Source: JBGAKG01 sp044224495
GTDB lineage: Bacteria > Myxococcota_A > Polyangia > Polyangiales > Polyangiaceae
Direction: 5' to 3'
Length of the DNA: 64,000 nt
NCBI GenBank assembly: GCA_044224495.1
Contig: JBGAKG010000010.1
Location: forward strand, 62,001-126,000
In this document: positions 16,778 to 25,863 of the stretch, one piece after another
Layout: each line of letters starts with the position of its first letter
Numbering within the stretch: position 1 is the first letter of the stretch
The notes under the pieces: generated by a model
The model's input: only the letters and a program-made list of their open reading frames with translations
What the model was told of the DNA's origin: nothing
The model's database searches: none
Program-made: the position numbers and the translations under genes

Positions 16778-18486
16778 ACGGCTTCGGGCAGCGCGCAGTC
16801 GGTCGAGCTGCGACGAACCCGTTCAGCAACCTGATCTTCACCGCTCCGGACATCGGCGCGCTCATCGGCCGACGCCTCGGGCTCGGCGTCGTCCCGACGT
16901 TCATCCACGAGATGACGCACCACTGGTGCTTCGACACGCCCGTGGGCTGGACGATCGCCCTCTTGCAGATGCGCGCGGCGCGGCGCGCCGTCGCAGTCGC
17001 CCGTGAAACGGACGCGAGCGCGTTTGCCCTCGGTGCAGCGGCCGTTTTCGCGGACGTCGCGCGGGTCAACGTCCTGCTCGAGGTGCTGCGTCCGCTCGCC
17101 GAAGGGCTCGCTCTGTTTGCGGAACACGATCTCGTGCCGGGTGATGCGCCGCTGATCTCTCGGCCCGCCCTCTTCACGGCAGCGTTCTTCGGAGGCGTAG
17201 TCGGCGGCCCCGAGTTCCTGGAGCGAGCGCCCGCCATCCTCGGGGCGAGCCGGCACACCGTTGCGAACGTGCGGCGGAAGGCCGACCTCCTCGTTCAGCC
17301 GCTCGCCTCGAAAGACGTTTACCTCGCCGGCTACCTCGCGATGAAGTCGCTGCACCTGTCGCTTTTCCAGAAGGATCGGCGCTACTTCGACTCGGACTTC
17401 TTTGCGCACGCGGTGAAGGCTTATCTCTACGACGATTGGGACCTCGTCTACCTCGTGCTCGGTGTCGACGAGGCTCCCGAGGAGCTCGGCAAGACCATCG
17501 CCGTCTACTGCGGAGAGCGGCTGCGGGATCTCCCCCAGTTGGAGCACGAGCGCCTTCTCGACGGATTCGTCCGTAGAGGCGAAGGCAGTGGCGGAACGGA
17601 CCTCTTCGAGCACCATACCGAGGGGGTGAGTTTCAAGGGCTTCGCGAACTGCCTGACGCTCGCGCACCGGGCGACGGATGCGAAGCGGCTGCTCGCCGAG
17701 GTGTTCGACGACGCGTTCGCGCCGGCGAGCCACGACGAAGATGCGATGTTGCGGATCCTTCACCAGATCGAATGGTCGCTGAGGGGGAACGCTCTCATCG
17801 CGGAGGCCCGTGTCGAAGGCCGCGTCGATGCCGACGAGCTCCGTCTCTTCATGAGCGATCAAGAGGAGCCGATTCTTGCGGTTCCGCGACCTCCGAGCCT
17901 CGCTTCGGACTGGAAGGGACACGTCGATTGCGATCTTCTCTTCCACCAAAATATCGGGCGCGTCCTGATGCTCTGCGACGAGAAGGAGCTTCTTGCGCAA
18001 GAGCTGTTCGGCGCCGAGGCGAACGCCTTCACCGCCGATATCCGAAGGGCGTACTCGATCACGCGCCAGTTGCGCGAAGAGCTCGCGACCGTGGCGCAGC
18101 AGACTATCGATCGCGTCTTGCGCGCAGCGGGTCACTCCGAACGGCTCGCGAGGCTTCGAAGCGAAGTGGGGCAACCTCTGGCTTCGCTGCTGGTTCGCGT
18201 CGGCGTTCCCTGTCAGGACGCGATGCTCGACGAGGTGGCGGCGCAGATGGCGGCGGACGGTTTTCTCCCGATGGTCGACGACGACGTGGACCTGCTCGTC
18301 GACGCTGCGGCGATCAGCCTGTGTGCACCCTTTCGAAGGTCTCCGTCGACGCTGCTCCCCAAATGGCAGTGGAGCCGGGGCTCGCTCGAGGCGTCACGCG
18401 CTGCGATTCGAGCGCACTTCGCGGAGCGCACCGGGCTCGATCCGTTCGCGTTCGTCGATGAGCGTGTGATTCATTCGCGGATCTGA
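16774..18486 (+). CDS. Large protein with HEMTH metallopeptidase-like motif
   Basis: 570 residues from a GTG at 16774. HEMTHH at residues 45-50 has the HExxH form of gluzincin-type zinc peptidases, within a hydrophobic context (VVPTFIHEMTHHWCF). No clear third ligand motif is recognised, so catalysis is unproven. The remaining 500 residues are mostly helical with several hydrophobic patches (RPALFTAAFFGGVVGGPEF) and a central FEHHTEGVSF. No signal peptide. It is translationally coupled to the membrane protein before it; the two likely act together. Confidence 0.7.
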   Translation: MNGFGQRAVGRAATNPFSNLIFTAPDIGALIGRRLGLGVVPTFIHEMTHHWCFDTPVGWTIALLQMRAARRAVAVARETDASAFALGAAAVFADVARVNVLLEVLRPLAEGLALFAEHDLVPGDAPLISRPALFTAAFFGGVVGGPEFLERAPAILGASRHTVANVRRKADLLVQPLASKDVYLAGYLAMKSLHLSLFQKDRRYFDSDFFAHAVKAYLYDDWDLVYLVLGVDEAPEELGKTIAVYCGERLRDLPQLEHERLLDGFVRRGEGSGGTDLFEHHTEGVSFKGFANCLTLAHRATDAKRLLAEVFDDAFAPASHDEDAMLRILHQIEWSLRGNALIAEARVEGRVDADELRLFMSDQEEPILAVPRPPSLASDWKGHVDCDLLFHQNIGRVLMLCDEKELLAQELFGAEANAFTADIRRAYSITRQLREELATVAQQTIDRVLRAAGHSERLARLRSEVGQPLASLLVRVGVPCQDAMLDEVAAQMAADGFLPMVDDDVDLLVDAAAISLCAPFRRSPSTLLPKWQWSRGSLEASRAAIRAHFAERTGLDPFAFVDERVIHSRI

Positions 18487-18567
18487 GTGAGGCCAGTTGG
18501 CCACCCAGTAGACCGGCCGTGCGCGCTTGAATCCTCCCACCTCCACCTCCGTCCTACGTCCCGTCCG

Positions 18568-19935
18568 ATGTCTTACCGAGCCCTCGTCCCCTTTTTCGCC
18601 CTCTCCCTCCTCCTCGCTTGCAGCGCCGATCCGGCCCCTGCGCCGCGCTACCCGTCGTCTGCTTCCTCGCCTCCCGGGTCCGTCGCCTTCACCGACTACA
18701 CGTGGTCCCCGCGCTCGCGCTTCTTCGTCCGCCCGATCGAAGGCTGCGCCCAGGCCATCTCGTACTCGCTTCCCACCGTCGGCTACCGATGGGGCGAGGT
18801 CGTCACCATCGAAGCCCACTCCGACCACTGGATCGCCGGCCAAGCCGAGATGAACCTGGGCGGCCGCATCTCCACCACCTTCTTCACCAACGAAGATCGC
18901 CCGATCTCGAGCGCCAGCGACGTCGGTGACGCTCATCGCTGCCAGGCCAGCGGTGGCGTGGTCCCGCTCGTCCCCGTCGTGGCCGCGCCCGTACCAACTT
19001 GGGACGGCGGCGCCCCGGCGTCCCCGACCGGAGGCACCGCCACCACGCGCGCCGCGGTCGAGCTCCAGCTCGACGCCTCGCGCACCAGCGATCCGCGCCC
19101 CGCGTTCCAGATCTTCCGGATGGACATGCAGCACTCCACCTACGATCCCGATTCGCTCGACGAGTCTCCGGTCAAGCCGGGCATCCCGCTGCGGATCGTG
19201 CTCTGGGGCATGACCCCGATCGATTGGAGCGGCGTCACGCTCGAGATCCGGACGTGGGAGATCGTCCCCAACGATCCCGTCGCCTATCGTCGTCGCGTCG
19301 AGGCCGATCGCGTGGCGCACGCGCACCCCGTCGACCGGCGCCCGCACATCGCCGAGTGCGTCTCCAAGCCCGGGGCCAAGGAGTGCGCGGACGTTCGCGT
19401 CGAGACGTGCCAGCAGAACAAGGAAGTCCTCGCCTCGCCCCCGTGCGCCGACATCAAGAAGTCGCTCGACGACTCCATGGCGGCCCCGCCGATCACGAAC
19501 ACGCCGCCGCCGCCCGCGCTGGCGGAGACGCAGCCACCGCGTCCGAGCGTGAACGCCACGTGGGTGCCGGGGCACTGGGTTTATGTGCACAGTGCATGGT
19601 CGTTCTGGTCGGCGGGGTTCTGGCGTGTCGACGACGAAGATCGCGCGCAGGGGCGCACCGTCACCGCGCCGAGCGCACCGCCTCCGCCGCGTGCGGAGCC
19701 GCAAGCGCGAGAGGCGCCGCCCGCGCCGACGGCGGTGTGGACGAGTGGCTATTGGGCGTGGAACGCCGGTTGGCAGTGGGTGGCGGGAGCGTGGCGCATG
19801 CCGCCGGTGGTTACGGTGGGCCAGGGACAAGCGCAGGGGCAGGGCACGATGACGTGGAGGCCGGCGACGTGGCGCGTGGACGTGAAGGTCTCGGGCACCT
19901 TCCGGTTCGAACCGGGAGGGTGGTTTCCGAGGTGA
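18568..19935 (+). CDS. YXWXPGXW-type repeat lipoprotein
   Basis: 455 residues from the ATG at 18568. Lipoprotein signal ending LSLLLACSAD. The middle part is a predicted beta-rich domain; the C-terminal third carries Trp-rich repeats (ATWVPGHWVYVHSAWSFW, VWTSGYWAWNAGWQWVAGAW, MTWRPATWRVD) like the YXWXPGXW repeats of surface proteins. Proline-rich linkers separate them. Probably anchored to the outer membrane. Function unknown; nearest downstream gene begins the eCIS cargo cassette. Confidence 0.8.
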   Translation: MSYRALVPFFALSLLLACSADPAPAPRYPSSASSPPGSVAFTDYTWSPRSRFFVRPIEGCAQAISYSLPTVGYRWGEVVTIEAHSDHWIAGQAEMNLGGRISTTFFTNEDRPISSASDVGDAHRCQASGGVVPLVPVVAAPVPTWDGGAPASPTGGTATTRAAVELQLDASRTSDPRPAFQIFRMDMQHSTYDPDSLDESPVKPGIPLRIVLWGMTPIDWSGVTLEIRTWEIVPNDPVAYRRRVEADRVAHAHPVDRRPHIAECVSKPGAKECADVRVETCQQNKEVLASPPCADIKKSLDDSMAAPPITNTPPPPALAETQPPRPSVNATWVPGHWVYVHSAWSFWSAGFWRVDDEDRAQGRTVTAPSAPPPPRAEPQAREAPPAPTAVWTSGYWAWNAGWQWVAGAWRMPPVVTVGQGQAQGQGTMTWRPATWRVDVKVSGTFRFEPGGWFPR

Positions 19936-19996
19936 CGTAGCTGTTCGGCGCGACGCACTGTCCCGGGCGCGGCGCAATTGACGTGCACCGCCAGGG

Positions 19997-20025
19997 TTGC
20001 GCATCGGAAGTACTACGCATACGTT
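19997..20025 (+). promoter_or_regulatory. Candidate promoter of the regulator-cargo cassette
   Basis: TTGCGC (19997-20002), 17-bp spacer and TACGTT (20020-20025), 16 bp before the LuxR-type start at 20042; AAGGGG (20032-20037) is the ribosome site. Sigma-70-like but weak; inferred. Confidence 0.3.
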
Positions 20026-20041
20026 CGCGGCAAGGGGTTGA

Positions 20042-20413
20042 ATGCTCTCTCGACGCGAAGCCGAGGTGATTGCATTGCTCGCTCAAGGCGCATCGACGAA
20101 GCACATCGCCGCCGAGCTGGGCATCTCGATGTCGACCGTTCACGTCTACGTGACTCGCGCGCGCGCGAAGACTGGCGCTCGTTCGCGCGCGGGTCTCGTC
20201 GTGGAGGAGGGCGTCGAGCTGCCCGCGAGCCTGACGCCCGCCGAGCGCGAGGTCGTCCGCGGTCTCTTCGGCGGGCGGACCTACAAAGAGATCGCCAAGT
20301 GCCGCGGGACGGCGGTGAGCACGGTCTCCAATCAGGTGGCGAAGGTTTTCGAGAAGGTCGGCGTGCGATCGCGAGGGGAATTGGCGGCGAAGATGGCGAA
20401 GGTGGGAACATGA
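20042..20413 (+). CDS. Sensorless double-HTH LuxR/GerE-type regulator
   Basis: 123 residues made of two LuxR-like HTH units back to back: residues 1-55 (LSRREAEVIALLAQGAS, ELGISMSTVHVYVTRARAK) and 62-120 (LTPAEREVVRGLFGG, GTAVSTVSNQVAKVFEKVG). There is no receiver or ligand domain. Its stop overlaps the ATG of the DUF4157 transglycosylase gene by 4 bp (ATGA at 20410-20413), so regulator and cargo are co-translated. It probably controls this cassette or the convergent eCIS operon. The second HTH resembles that of the 58639 protein. Confidence 0.8.
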   Translation: MLSRREAEVIALLAQGASTKHIAAELGISMSTVHVYVTRARAKTGARSRAGLVVEEGVELPASLTPAEREVVRGLFGGRTYKEIAKCRGTAVSTVSNQVAKVFEKVGVRSRGELAAKMAKVGT

Positions 20414-21819
20414 CGAGGCGGTCGTCCTCGCCCGAGCCTCCGAAGCTTGCGGTCGCGGCGCCGGCGCGTGCCGTCGATCCTTCACCGACACGGCCGTCCG
20501 CGCCGCTCACCAGTGAAGCGAGCCCGAGCAACCACGCCATGGTGAATGCGCGTGCGCACGATGCCACCGGGATGACGGCGCCTGTGCGCGCCAAGATGGA
20601 GCGTGCGTTCGCGCAGGATTTCTCGAGCGTGCGCGTCATCCCGAGCTCTGCGCGTGCGACCGAGCTCGCGGCCAGGGCGTTCACGGAAGGCAGCGAGATT
20701 CACTTCGCGCCCGGCAAGTGGGCACCCGAGACGACAGCGGGTCAGGAGCTTTTGGGCCACGAGCTCGGCCACGTGGTGCAGCAGCGCGCGGGGCGAGTGC
20801 GAACCACGACCCATCGCACCGGCGCGGCTCTCAACGACGACCACGCGCTCGAGCACGAGGCCAGGGCGATGGGCGCGCGAGCAGCCGGCGGTGGCGCTGC
20901 CAACACGATGAGCTTGGGGGTGCCGGTTGGCAACGGCGGCGCGTCGATCGTTCAGCTCGACGACGATCCCGATGCCACCGCACTCAAGCAGGTAAAGAGC
21001 GAGACAGTCGCGCTCAAAGCGGGCGCGGTCAAAGTGCTCGATGGCATGCTCGCGAAGCGGCTCGCAAAACGCCAGCGAGAGATCAAAGAGGCGATTGCGA
21101 GTGAGAAGAAGGCCGACCGAAAGAAGCTGCTCGAGGCCGACCTCGCCAAGTCACTCGACGACATCATCGCCAACCCCGACACGAAAGGAATCGATCCTGC
21201 TCATCGCGTCGACATTCGCGAGGCGGCGTCGAAGCTCAGTGCGGGCCGGTCCTCATCCGCCGCCGCCGACAAGAAGTGGCATCAGTTTGACGTCATCTTC
21301 TTGAGCGACGACGTTCGGAAGACGCTGACCGAAGCGGGGCTCAAGCCAGCCGATCTCAAGGCGATGATCGCGCGCGAAAGCAGCGACATGACCCAAGACG
21401 ATCAAACTGGCGACATCGCTGGCATCGCGCAACTCGATGCGGAAGAAGAGAAGCTAGCGGGTGGCAAGCCAGGCGATCGCAAGAAACCCGCGCTCGCGAT
21501 TCCGCTGTTGGCGCGCACCCTGGTCCTCAAAGCCAAGACGCTGCGAAGCGTGCTCAAGGTGATACCGACCGGCGTCGAGTGGAAGAAGTTCCTGTTCGCC
21601 GCGTACAATGCAGGTCCGTCTGCGGTCGCCACGGCGCAATCCGAGGCAATGGCCGCGAAGCTCTCGGGAACGAACTGGAGCGACCTGGTGAACGGCGGAG
21701 ATAAGTCACCCTTGCGCAAATCGTTCGACAAGTACTTCAAAAAGGATCCGACCCCGGCCGACAAGTACCGAGAGACGACGCAGTACGTGACCGACATCCT
21801 CGCGAAGCAGGGGCCCTGA
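20410..21819 (+). CDS. eCIS cargo: DUF4157 plus lytic transglycosylase-like domain
   Basis: 469 residues. After a flexible N-terminus, residues 60-155 form the DUF4157 (eCIS-core) domain with the metallopeptidase-like HELGHVVQQ at 117-125; this domain marks eCIS-loaded effectors. A charged coiled-coil linker (about 215-255) leads to a C-terminal SLT-like fold: ARESSD with candidate catalytic Glu323, AGIAQL (337-342), AAYNAGPSAV (397-406) and YVTDIL (459-464). It should cleave peptidoglycan in a target cell. The frame is open upstream, but the ATG overlapping the regulator stop is the natural start. Followed after 3 bp by the 21823 gene. Confidence 0.85.
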   Translation: MTRRSSSPEPPKLAVAAPARAVDPSPTRPSAPLTSEASPSNHAMVNARAHDATGMTAPVRAKMERAFAQDFSSVRVIPSSARATELAARAFTEGSEIHFAPGKWAPETTAGQELLGHELGHVVQQRAGRVRTTTHRTGAALNDDHALEHEARAMGARAAGGGAANTMSLGVPVGNGGASIVQLDDDPDATALKQVKSETVALKAGAVKVLDGMLAKRLAKRQREIKEAIASEKKADRKKLLEADLAKSLDDIIANPDTKGIDPAHRVDIREAASKLSAGRSSSAAADKKWHQFDVIFLSDDVRKTLTEAGLKPADLKAMIARESSDMTQDDQTGDIAGIAQLDAEEEKLAGGKPGDRKKPALAIPLLARTLVLKAKTLRSVLKVIPTGVEWKKFLFAAYNAGPSAVATAQSEAMAAKLSGTNWSDLVNGGDKSPLRKSFDKYFKKDPTPADKYRETTQYVTDILAKQGP

Positions 21820-21822
21820 GCG

Positions 21823-22467
21823 ATGACGAGCTCGATGTCGGAGCTGGAGAAGAAGCCCGCGGGCACGCCACCGGCGAGGACCGCTGCTTCTTCGGTGGGA
21901 ATGACCAGTCCGGCGGGAGCGAGTAACCACGCGTCCGTAACGCCACTTTGGACGACGCTACCGGCAGATCTCCAGGCCGTGATCGCTCAGCCGGTCTTCG
22001 ACGGCATGTCGCTGGTCGAACGGGGGATCGTGCTTCGTGTTCGCGCCGCGCTTCTCCAGGTACACCTGTGGGACGGCGTCGCGACCATTACGGGCGTCAA
22101 CGTCACGTATCGCCAGATCAATGCCACCGTGAAGCCCGATCTGCTGGGCCGGCTCCATGCGAGAGAGAGCGGCTTTTCGCACGATGGTCGATTCATGGGC
22201 TTGTTTCACAAGGACATGGATTCGTTTCGGCAGCTCGGTCGCGCGGGGAAAGAGGGCCTCCACATCAGCATCGGGAAGAGCGGTTCGGGCTTCGCCACGA
22301 TCCATCTGGACTCGTACTCGCCCGCGACCGGGCGCGACAAGAAGGGCTTCACGGAGACCACGCCGAAGTATCTCTTCGGGCATGGCTCTCGGGACCTCCA
22401 CTATGCGCCGGAACCGGGCGAGCTGCCGTGGGACACCGAGAATGCGCAACGTTCGAGATCGTTCTGA
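21823..22467 (+). CDS. Unknown protein paired with the transglycosylase cargo
   Basis: 214 residues, 3 bp after the cargo gene, so co-transcribed. Low-complexity Ser/Ala/Thr N-terminus (1-40), then a region with RQINATVKPDLLGRLHARES and a beta-rich part (EGLHISIGKSGSGFATIHLD, LHYAPEPGELPWD). The last residues (QRSRSF) look unnatural; in another frame TFEIVLMRFDRSSAE continues to a stop at 22496, so a small indel near 22441-22447 may have altered the end. No signal peptide. Could be immunity, chaperone or a further effector; the sequence does not decide. Confidence 0.6.
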   Translation: MTSSMSELEKKPAGTPPARTAASSVGMTSPAGASNHASVTPLWTTLPADLQAVIAQPVFDGMSLVERGIVLRVRAALLQVHLWDGVATITGVNVTYRQINATVKPDLLGRLHARESGFSHDGRFMGLFHKDMDSFRQLGRAGKEGLHISIGKSGSGFATIHLDSYSPATGRDKKGFTETTPKYLFGHGSRDLHYAPEPGELPWDTENAQRSRSF

Positions 22468-22597
22468 TGCGCTTCGATCGTTCTAGCGCCGAGTGAGTCA
22501 CGCGTCTCACCACGACTTGCTGGTCACGCGGAACGCGGCGAGGTCGCTGTGGAGTAGCAGGCGGTACACGAGGGCGCCGTACCCCGAGCGTCGCAGG

Positions 22598-25180
22598 CTA
22601 CCGTTTGATGGGATACGAAACGACTTTGTAGCCTTCGAGTACGTCGCCCGCCGCCGATCGCAGCGGGACATGGACCTTGATGTAACGAAGTCTGCCTGCC
22701 TGGTACGCATCAAGAATCTTGCGGACCAAGCCTTCGAGTTCGGGCTTGGGTAGCATCTCTTCGCCCACGATGCTTGCGATGTATTCAGGTGTGAATTGTG
22801 TCGTGCGCCTCCCGAGCTCGGCGGCGGGGCGTGTCGGCGTTGCGCCGGAACCACCCTTGCCATCGACGATGAAGACCTCGCCCTCCAGCTCCCAAATCTG
22901 GTCGAACTCATTGGGAAGAGAGGTGCCGTGGATGGCATCGGCGGCCGGATAGAGGCGCGTAGCTCCGAGCTCCTTGAATATGCTCTCCGCCGAGACCTCG
23001 CCGATTAGTCGACTTGCTTCTGAAATCTGTCCGCGGACGAGCGAAAGCGTCTTGGCGCGCTGAGGTGTCGCCACCCCCAGCGCTTCGGCGCGCTGGATCA
23101 GTTTGTTCCGAAGTCGAATTAGCCGGGTCCGTCGCTGGAAGATCGCTCGGATTTCGTCGATCGCAGATAGGTTTGCGACGGAGCCGTAGCCCGAGATGCC
23201 TCGCGTGGGCTTGTAGTAGGCTGCGCTGGCCTTGGTCGCTTCCTTCGTGGCCTTCGTCGATGCATCGCCTGGCTTCTTGGCTGGAGAAACCGCCTGCTCT
23301 TCGACGGGAGGTGCATGCACTGATTCGCCTGAAAGAGCGTCACCGAGCGCAGCTTCCGACGACCCACTTGGGGGGTGTTGGCTGACCACCGTGTCGGGTG
23401 CACTTGGTTGTGCAATCTCCGTCTTCACAGGTTCGGCCTTGATGGGCTCGGACGACGGCGCGCCGTGCACGGCGTTTGCACCCTGGACGTGAAGCTTCTT
23501 GACACCAAGGATGCGCGCGCCGATCCTCTTCGCAGGCGCCGCGGCAGCACCAACGTCCAGCGCTGCTCCAGCGAGCGCGAGCGCGAGTCCAAGCGCGGAC
23601 GGAGCGGGCGCAAGACCCGCGTCATGCAAGGTCGAGTCGCGATCGAACTGAAGCGCAGCATCGCCAGCTTGGAACACGCTAATCGCGGCTGCAGGTATCA
23701 GGCTGGCGCCGCCCGTGAACGGCGCCGCGATGTAGCAGAGCATCTGAAATATCCCCAGTGCGAATCGCCAGTCCTCACTGAAGCGTTTCGACGAGTGGAT
23801 TCGCCACCCGACGGCATAGGCCCAGCGCGAGTCGTAGGGAATTTTCCGAAGATCCAACGTCGCTTGCACGACCGTCGGGAGCATCCACGCGTCTCCGCCG
23901 CCGCCCTTCCTGACCGTGTCGCACCCCTTGATCTGCGCGTCGATCAACTCGATGACCGCGGTGAAGTCCCCCTTCGCGATGTCGCCGAGGTCGCCGTACT
24001 TGACACCACGAAGCCACGGGGCCGAACTGTAGATACCTTGCGTCGCGTCATGGTACGCGCGAATCCGTTTCGGAATTTCGCCTCGCAGGCGTCCCGCGCG
24101 CTCGATGTCGCCGTGCCACGCAACCTGGCCCGCAGCGCGCTCGATCTTGGCCTTGTCACGGATCAAGGCCTGAGAGTTGGCCTGCTGTTCTCTTGCGGCG
24201 ACGGTGTACAGCCGGTTGTCTTCACCAGACGACGCGAAGTATCCGCGATGATAGAGGAGCGCTCGCTTCGAGGCTTCCATCAACCTGCCGAGGACCAGTT
24301 TGGCCTCTTCCTCGAACGCCTCGACGAATGCGTAATCCTCGCGACTCAGACTGAACAGTACGTCCTGGACGACACCTTCGACACGTCGCGCGAAGTTGTT
24401 GTCGCCAACCTTGGCGTTCACGATCTCGTACGTCGGCGTCGGACTGAAGGTCTGGCGGCTCAGCTCCGCTCGGAACGCCCACGCTGCTTTCAACCCCCCA
24501 ATTCCCTGAGCGAGGAAGTTGTGGACGAGCGCAGCTCGTACCCGAGCCTTGTCCTCGACGAGGTCTACGCCGCGGAACACGAGCGTGGGCTGCGAGCGCG
24601 TCACCAGCGGCGAGAATCCGCCAGTCTCTTTGGGCTCCTCGACGGGCTCGCTGGTGGCATCGGGCGAGGACGAGCCGCCGATTGCTCGCCGCGTTACGCG
24701 ACTTGTCGAGTTGCGCTGCTGAAGAACGTGAGCGAGCTCGTGTGCAATGAGATTCACTCCGCTTCGGGTGTCCGGTCGCAGTTGTCCGCGACCGAAAGTG
24801 ATCTCCTCGCCGAAGGCGAAGGCCTGCGCGCGCTCGGCTCGCGCATGACGTGCAGCTTCGTCATCGGCGTGGATGCGAACGGGCGCAAGGTCCGCCCCCA
24901 CGATGGGTTCGAGCGAACGGCGCCACGTTGCGGGCAACGGCAGGTTACGTGGGGCAACCGTCAGCGTCGGCAGGACAGCCACGGAGCGTGAGACCCGAGA
25001 CGCGACGGCGTCGGCGGCGTGCTCACCGTCGGTCGCTTCCGGCTGGATCGCGACGTGGTTCGAGTGGCTCGTTGCTCCGTGCCGCGCACGCGGGCTTTGG
25101 TCACGCTGTCCGACGAGTGCCGAACGCGACGGAGAAGCTTGGGTGCTGCTGTGCGCGGGACGTCTGCTCAGGGAGCCCAT
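22598..25180 (-). CDS. eCIS cargo: DUF4157 plus restriction-endonuclease-like C-terminus
   Basis: 860 residues, last gene of the eCIS operon (5-bp gap after the Ig-like gene). Basic disordered N-terminus (1-50), then DUF4157 at about 85-160 with HELAHVLQQ at 147-155. A long helical middle carries hydrophobic stretches (about 485-525 and 540-560) that could aid membrane passage, and a Pro/Ser/Ala linker. The last 110 residues contain FDQIWE (759-764) and EVFIVDGKGGSG (768-779), the ExxxVDxK pattern of PD-(D/E)xK polymorphic-toxin nucleases. Predicted DNase or RNase effector; no immunity gene is evident beside it. Confidence 0.8.
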   Translation of the reverse strand: MGSLSRRPAHSSTQASPSRSALVGQRDQSPRARHGATSHSNHVAIQPEATDGEHAADAVASRVSRSVAVLPTLTVAPRNLPLPATWRRSLEPIVGADLAPVRIHADDEAARHARAERAQAFAFGEEITFGRGQLRPDTRSGVNLIAHELAHVLQQRNSTSRVTRRAIGGSSSPDATSEPVEEPKETGGFSPLVTRSQPTLVFRGVDLVEDKARVRAALVHNFLAQGIGGLKAAWAFRAELSRQTFSPTPTYEIVNAKVGDNNFARRVEGVVQDVLFSLSREDYAFVEAFEEEAKLVLGRLMEASKRALLYHRGYFASSGEDNRLYTVAAREQQANSQALIRDKAKIERAAGQVAWHGDIERAGRLRGEIPKRIRAYHDATQGIYSSAPWLRGVKYGDLGDIAKGDFTAVIELIDAQIKGCDTVRKGGGGDAWMLPTVVQATLDLRKIPYDSRWAYAVGWRIHSSKRFSEDWRFALGIFQMLCYIAAPFTGGASLIPAAAISVFQAGDAALQFDRDSTLHDAGLAPAPSALGLALALAGAALDVGAAAAPAKRIGARILGVKKLHVQGANAVHGAPSSEPIKAEPVKTEIAQPSAPDTVVSQHPPSGSSEAALGDALSGESVHAPPVEEQAVSPAKKPGDASTKATKEATKASAAYYKPTRGISGYGSVANLSAIDEIRAIFQRRTRLIRLRNKLIQRAEALGVATPQRAKTLSLVRGQISEASRLIGEVSAESIFKELGATRLYPAADAIHGTSLPNEFDQIWELEGEVFIVDGKGGSGATPTRPAAELGRRTTQFTPEYIASIVGEEMLPKPELEGLVRKILDAYQAGRLRYIKVHVPLRSAAGDVLEGYKVVSYPIKR

Positions 25181-25185
25181 GGGCG

Positions 25186-25863
25186 TCAGGACACCTTCAG
25201 CTCCCGCGCCATCACCTTCCCCAAGGCGATGGCCGTCGACGTCCCATCTCGGTACAAGATCTTCCCGTCTTTTTCGGCGCTCAGGTAGAGCACTCTCGAC
25301 GAACCCCCGTTCCCTCCCAGACGCACGACGTCCTCGCCGCCATCGAGATGGCTGATGAGCCCGCCAGTCTGTGGCCCCGAGTAGGGACGGGTCGGGTCAT
25401 CCTTCGGGGGTTGCTGTCGTTCGTCGCAGCACGCGCTCGGCTTCCCCGACGTCCGAATCACGAAGCCGCCCTGCGCATCCGTCTTGTCCTCTCCCAGGTG
25501 CCGCTGCGCTTCGTCCGTCGCCCGGACCACGACGCCCGCCATCCCAAGCCCCGCCGCATCGCTCACGCGACCGTAGACGGTGAACGACTCCGGATTCGCC
25601 TCCGGCGTCGTCAATGTCCGCCGCTGCAACGTCGCCTTCAGCTGACTCGCGAGGAGGCGTCGCGCCGCGAGGATGCCGGACGCTTGCTTCGCCTCCGGCG
25701 ACTCCGTTCCGTACTGCGTCAGCGCATAGGCGTGACTTCGCTCGGCCTGTGCGACGCGCGCGCTCAGTCGTTTCTGGAGCAGCTCCTGGCGGGCGTTGAC
25801 CGCTTCGGTGTCCTCGGGAACCTCGATTTGCACCGGTGCTGCGTTGAGGGGAAGGTTGGTCAT
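25186..25863 (-). CDS. eCIS-associated protein with carboxypeptidase-regulatory-like Ig domain
   Basis: 225 residues from the ATG at 25863, overlapping the stop of the beta-helix gene (ATGA). An N-terminal helical, possibly coiled-coil region (about 15-90; ELLQKRLSARVAQAERSHAYAL) precedes a CarboxypepD_reg-like beta-sandwich (FTVYGRVSDAAGLGMAGVVV...TDAQGGFVIRT) and a Cys pair (SACCDERQ). Position after the fibre gene suggests a fibre-associated or accessory surface protein. Function inferred from context. Confidence 0.7.
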   Translation of the reverse strand: MTNLPLNAAPVQIEVPEDTEAVNARQELLQKRLSARVAQAERSHAYALTQYGTESPEAKQASGILAARRLLASQLKATLQRRTLTTPEANPESFTVYGRVSDAAGLGMAGVVVRATDEAQRHLGEDKTDAQGGFVIRTSGKPSACCDERQQPPKDDPTRPYSGPQTGGLISHLDGGEDVVRLGGNGGSSRVLYLSAEKDGKILYRDGTSTAIALGKVMARELKVS

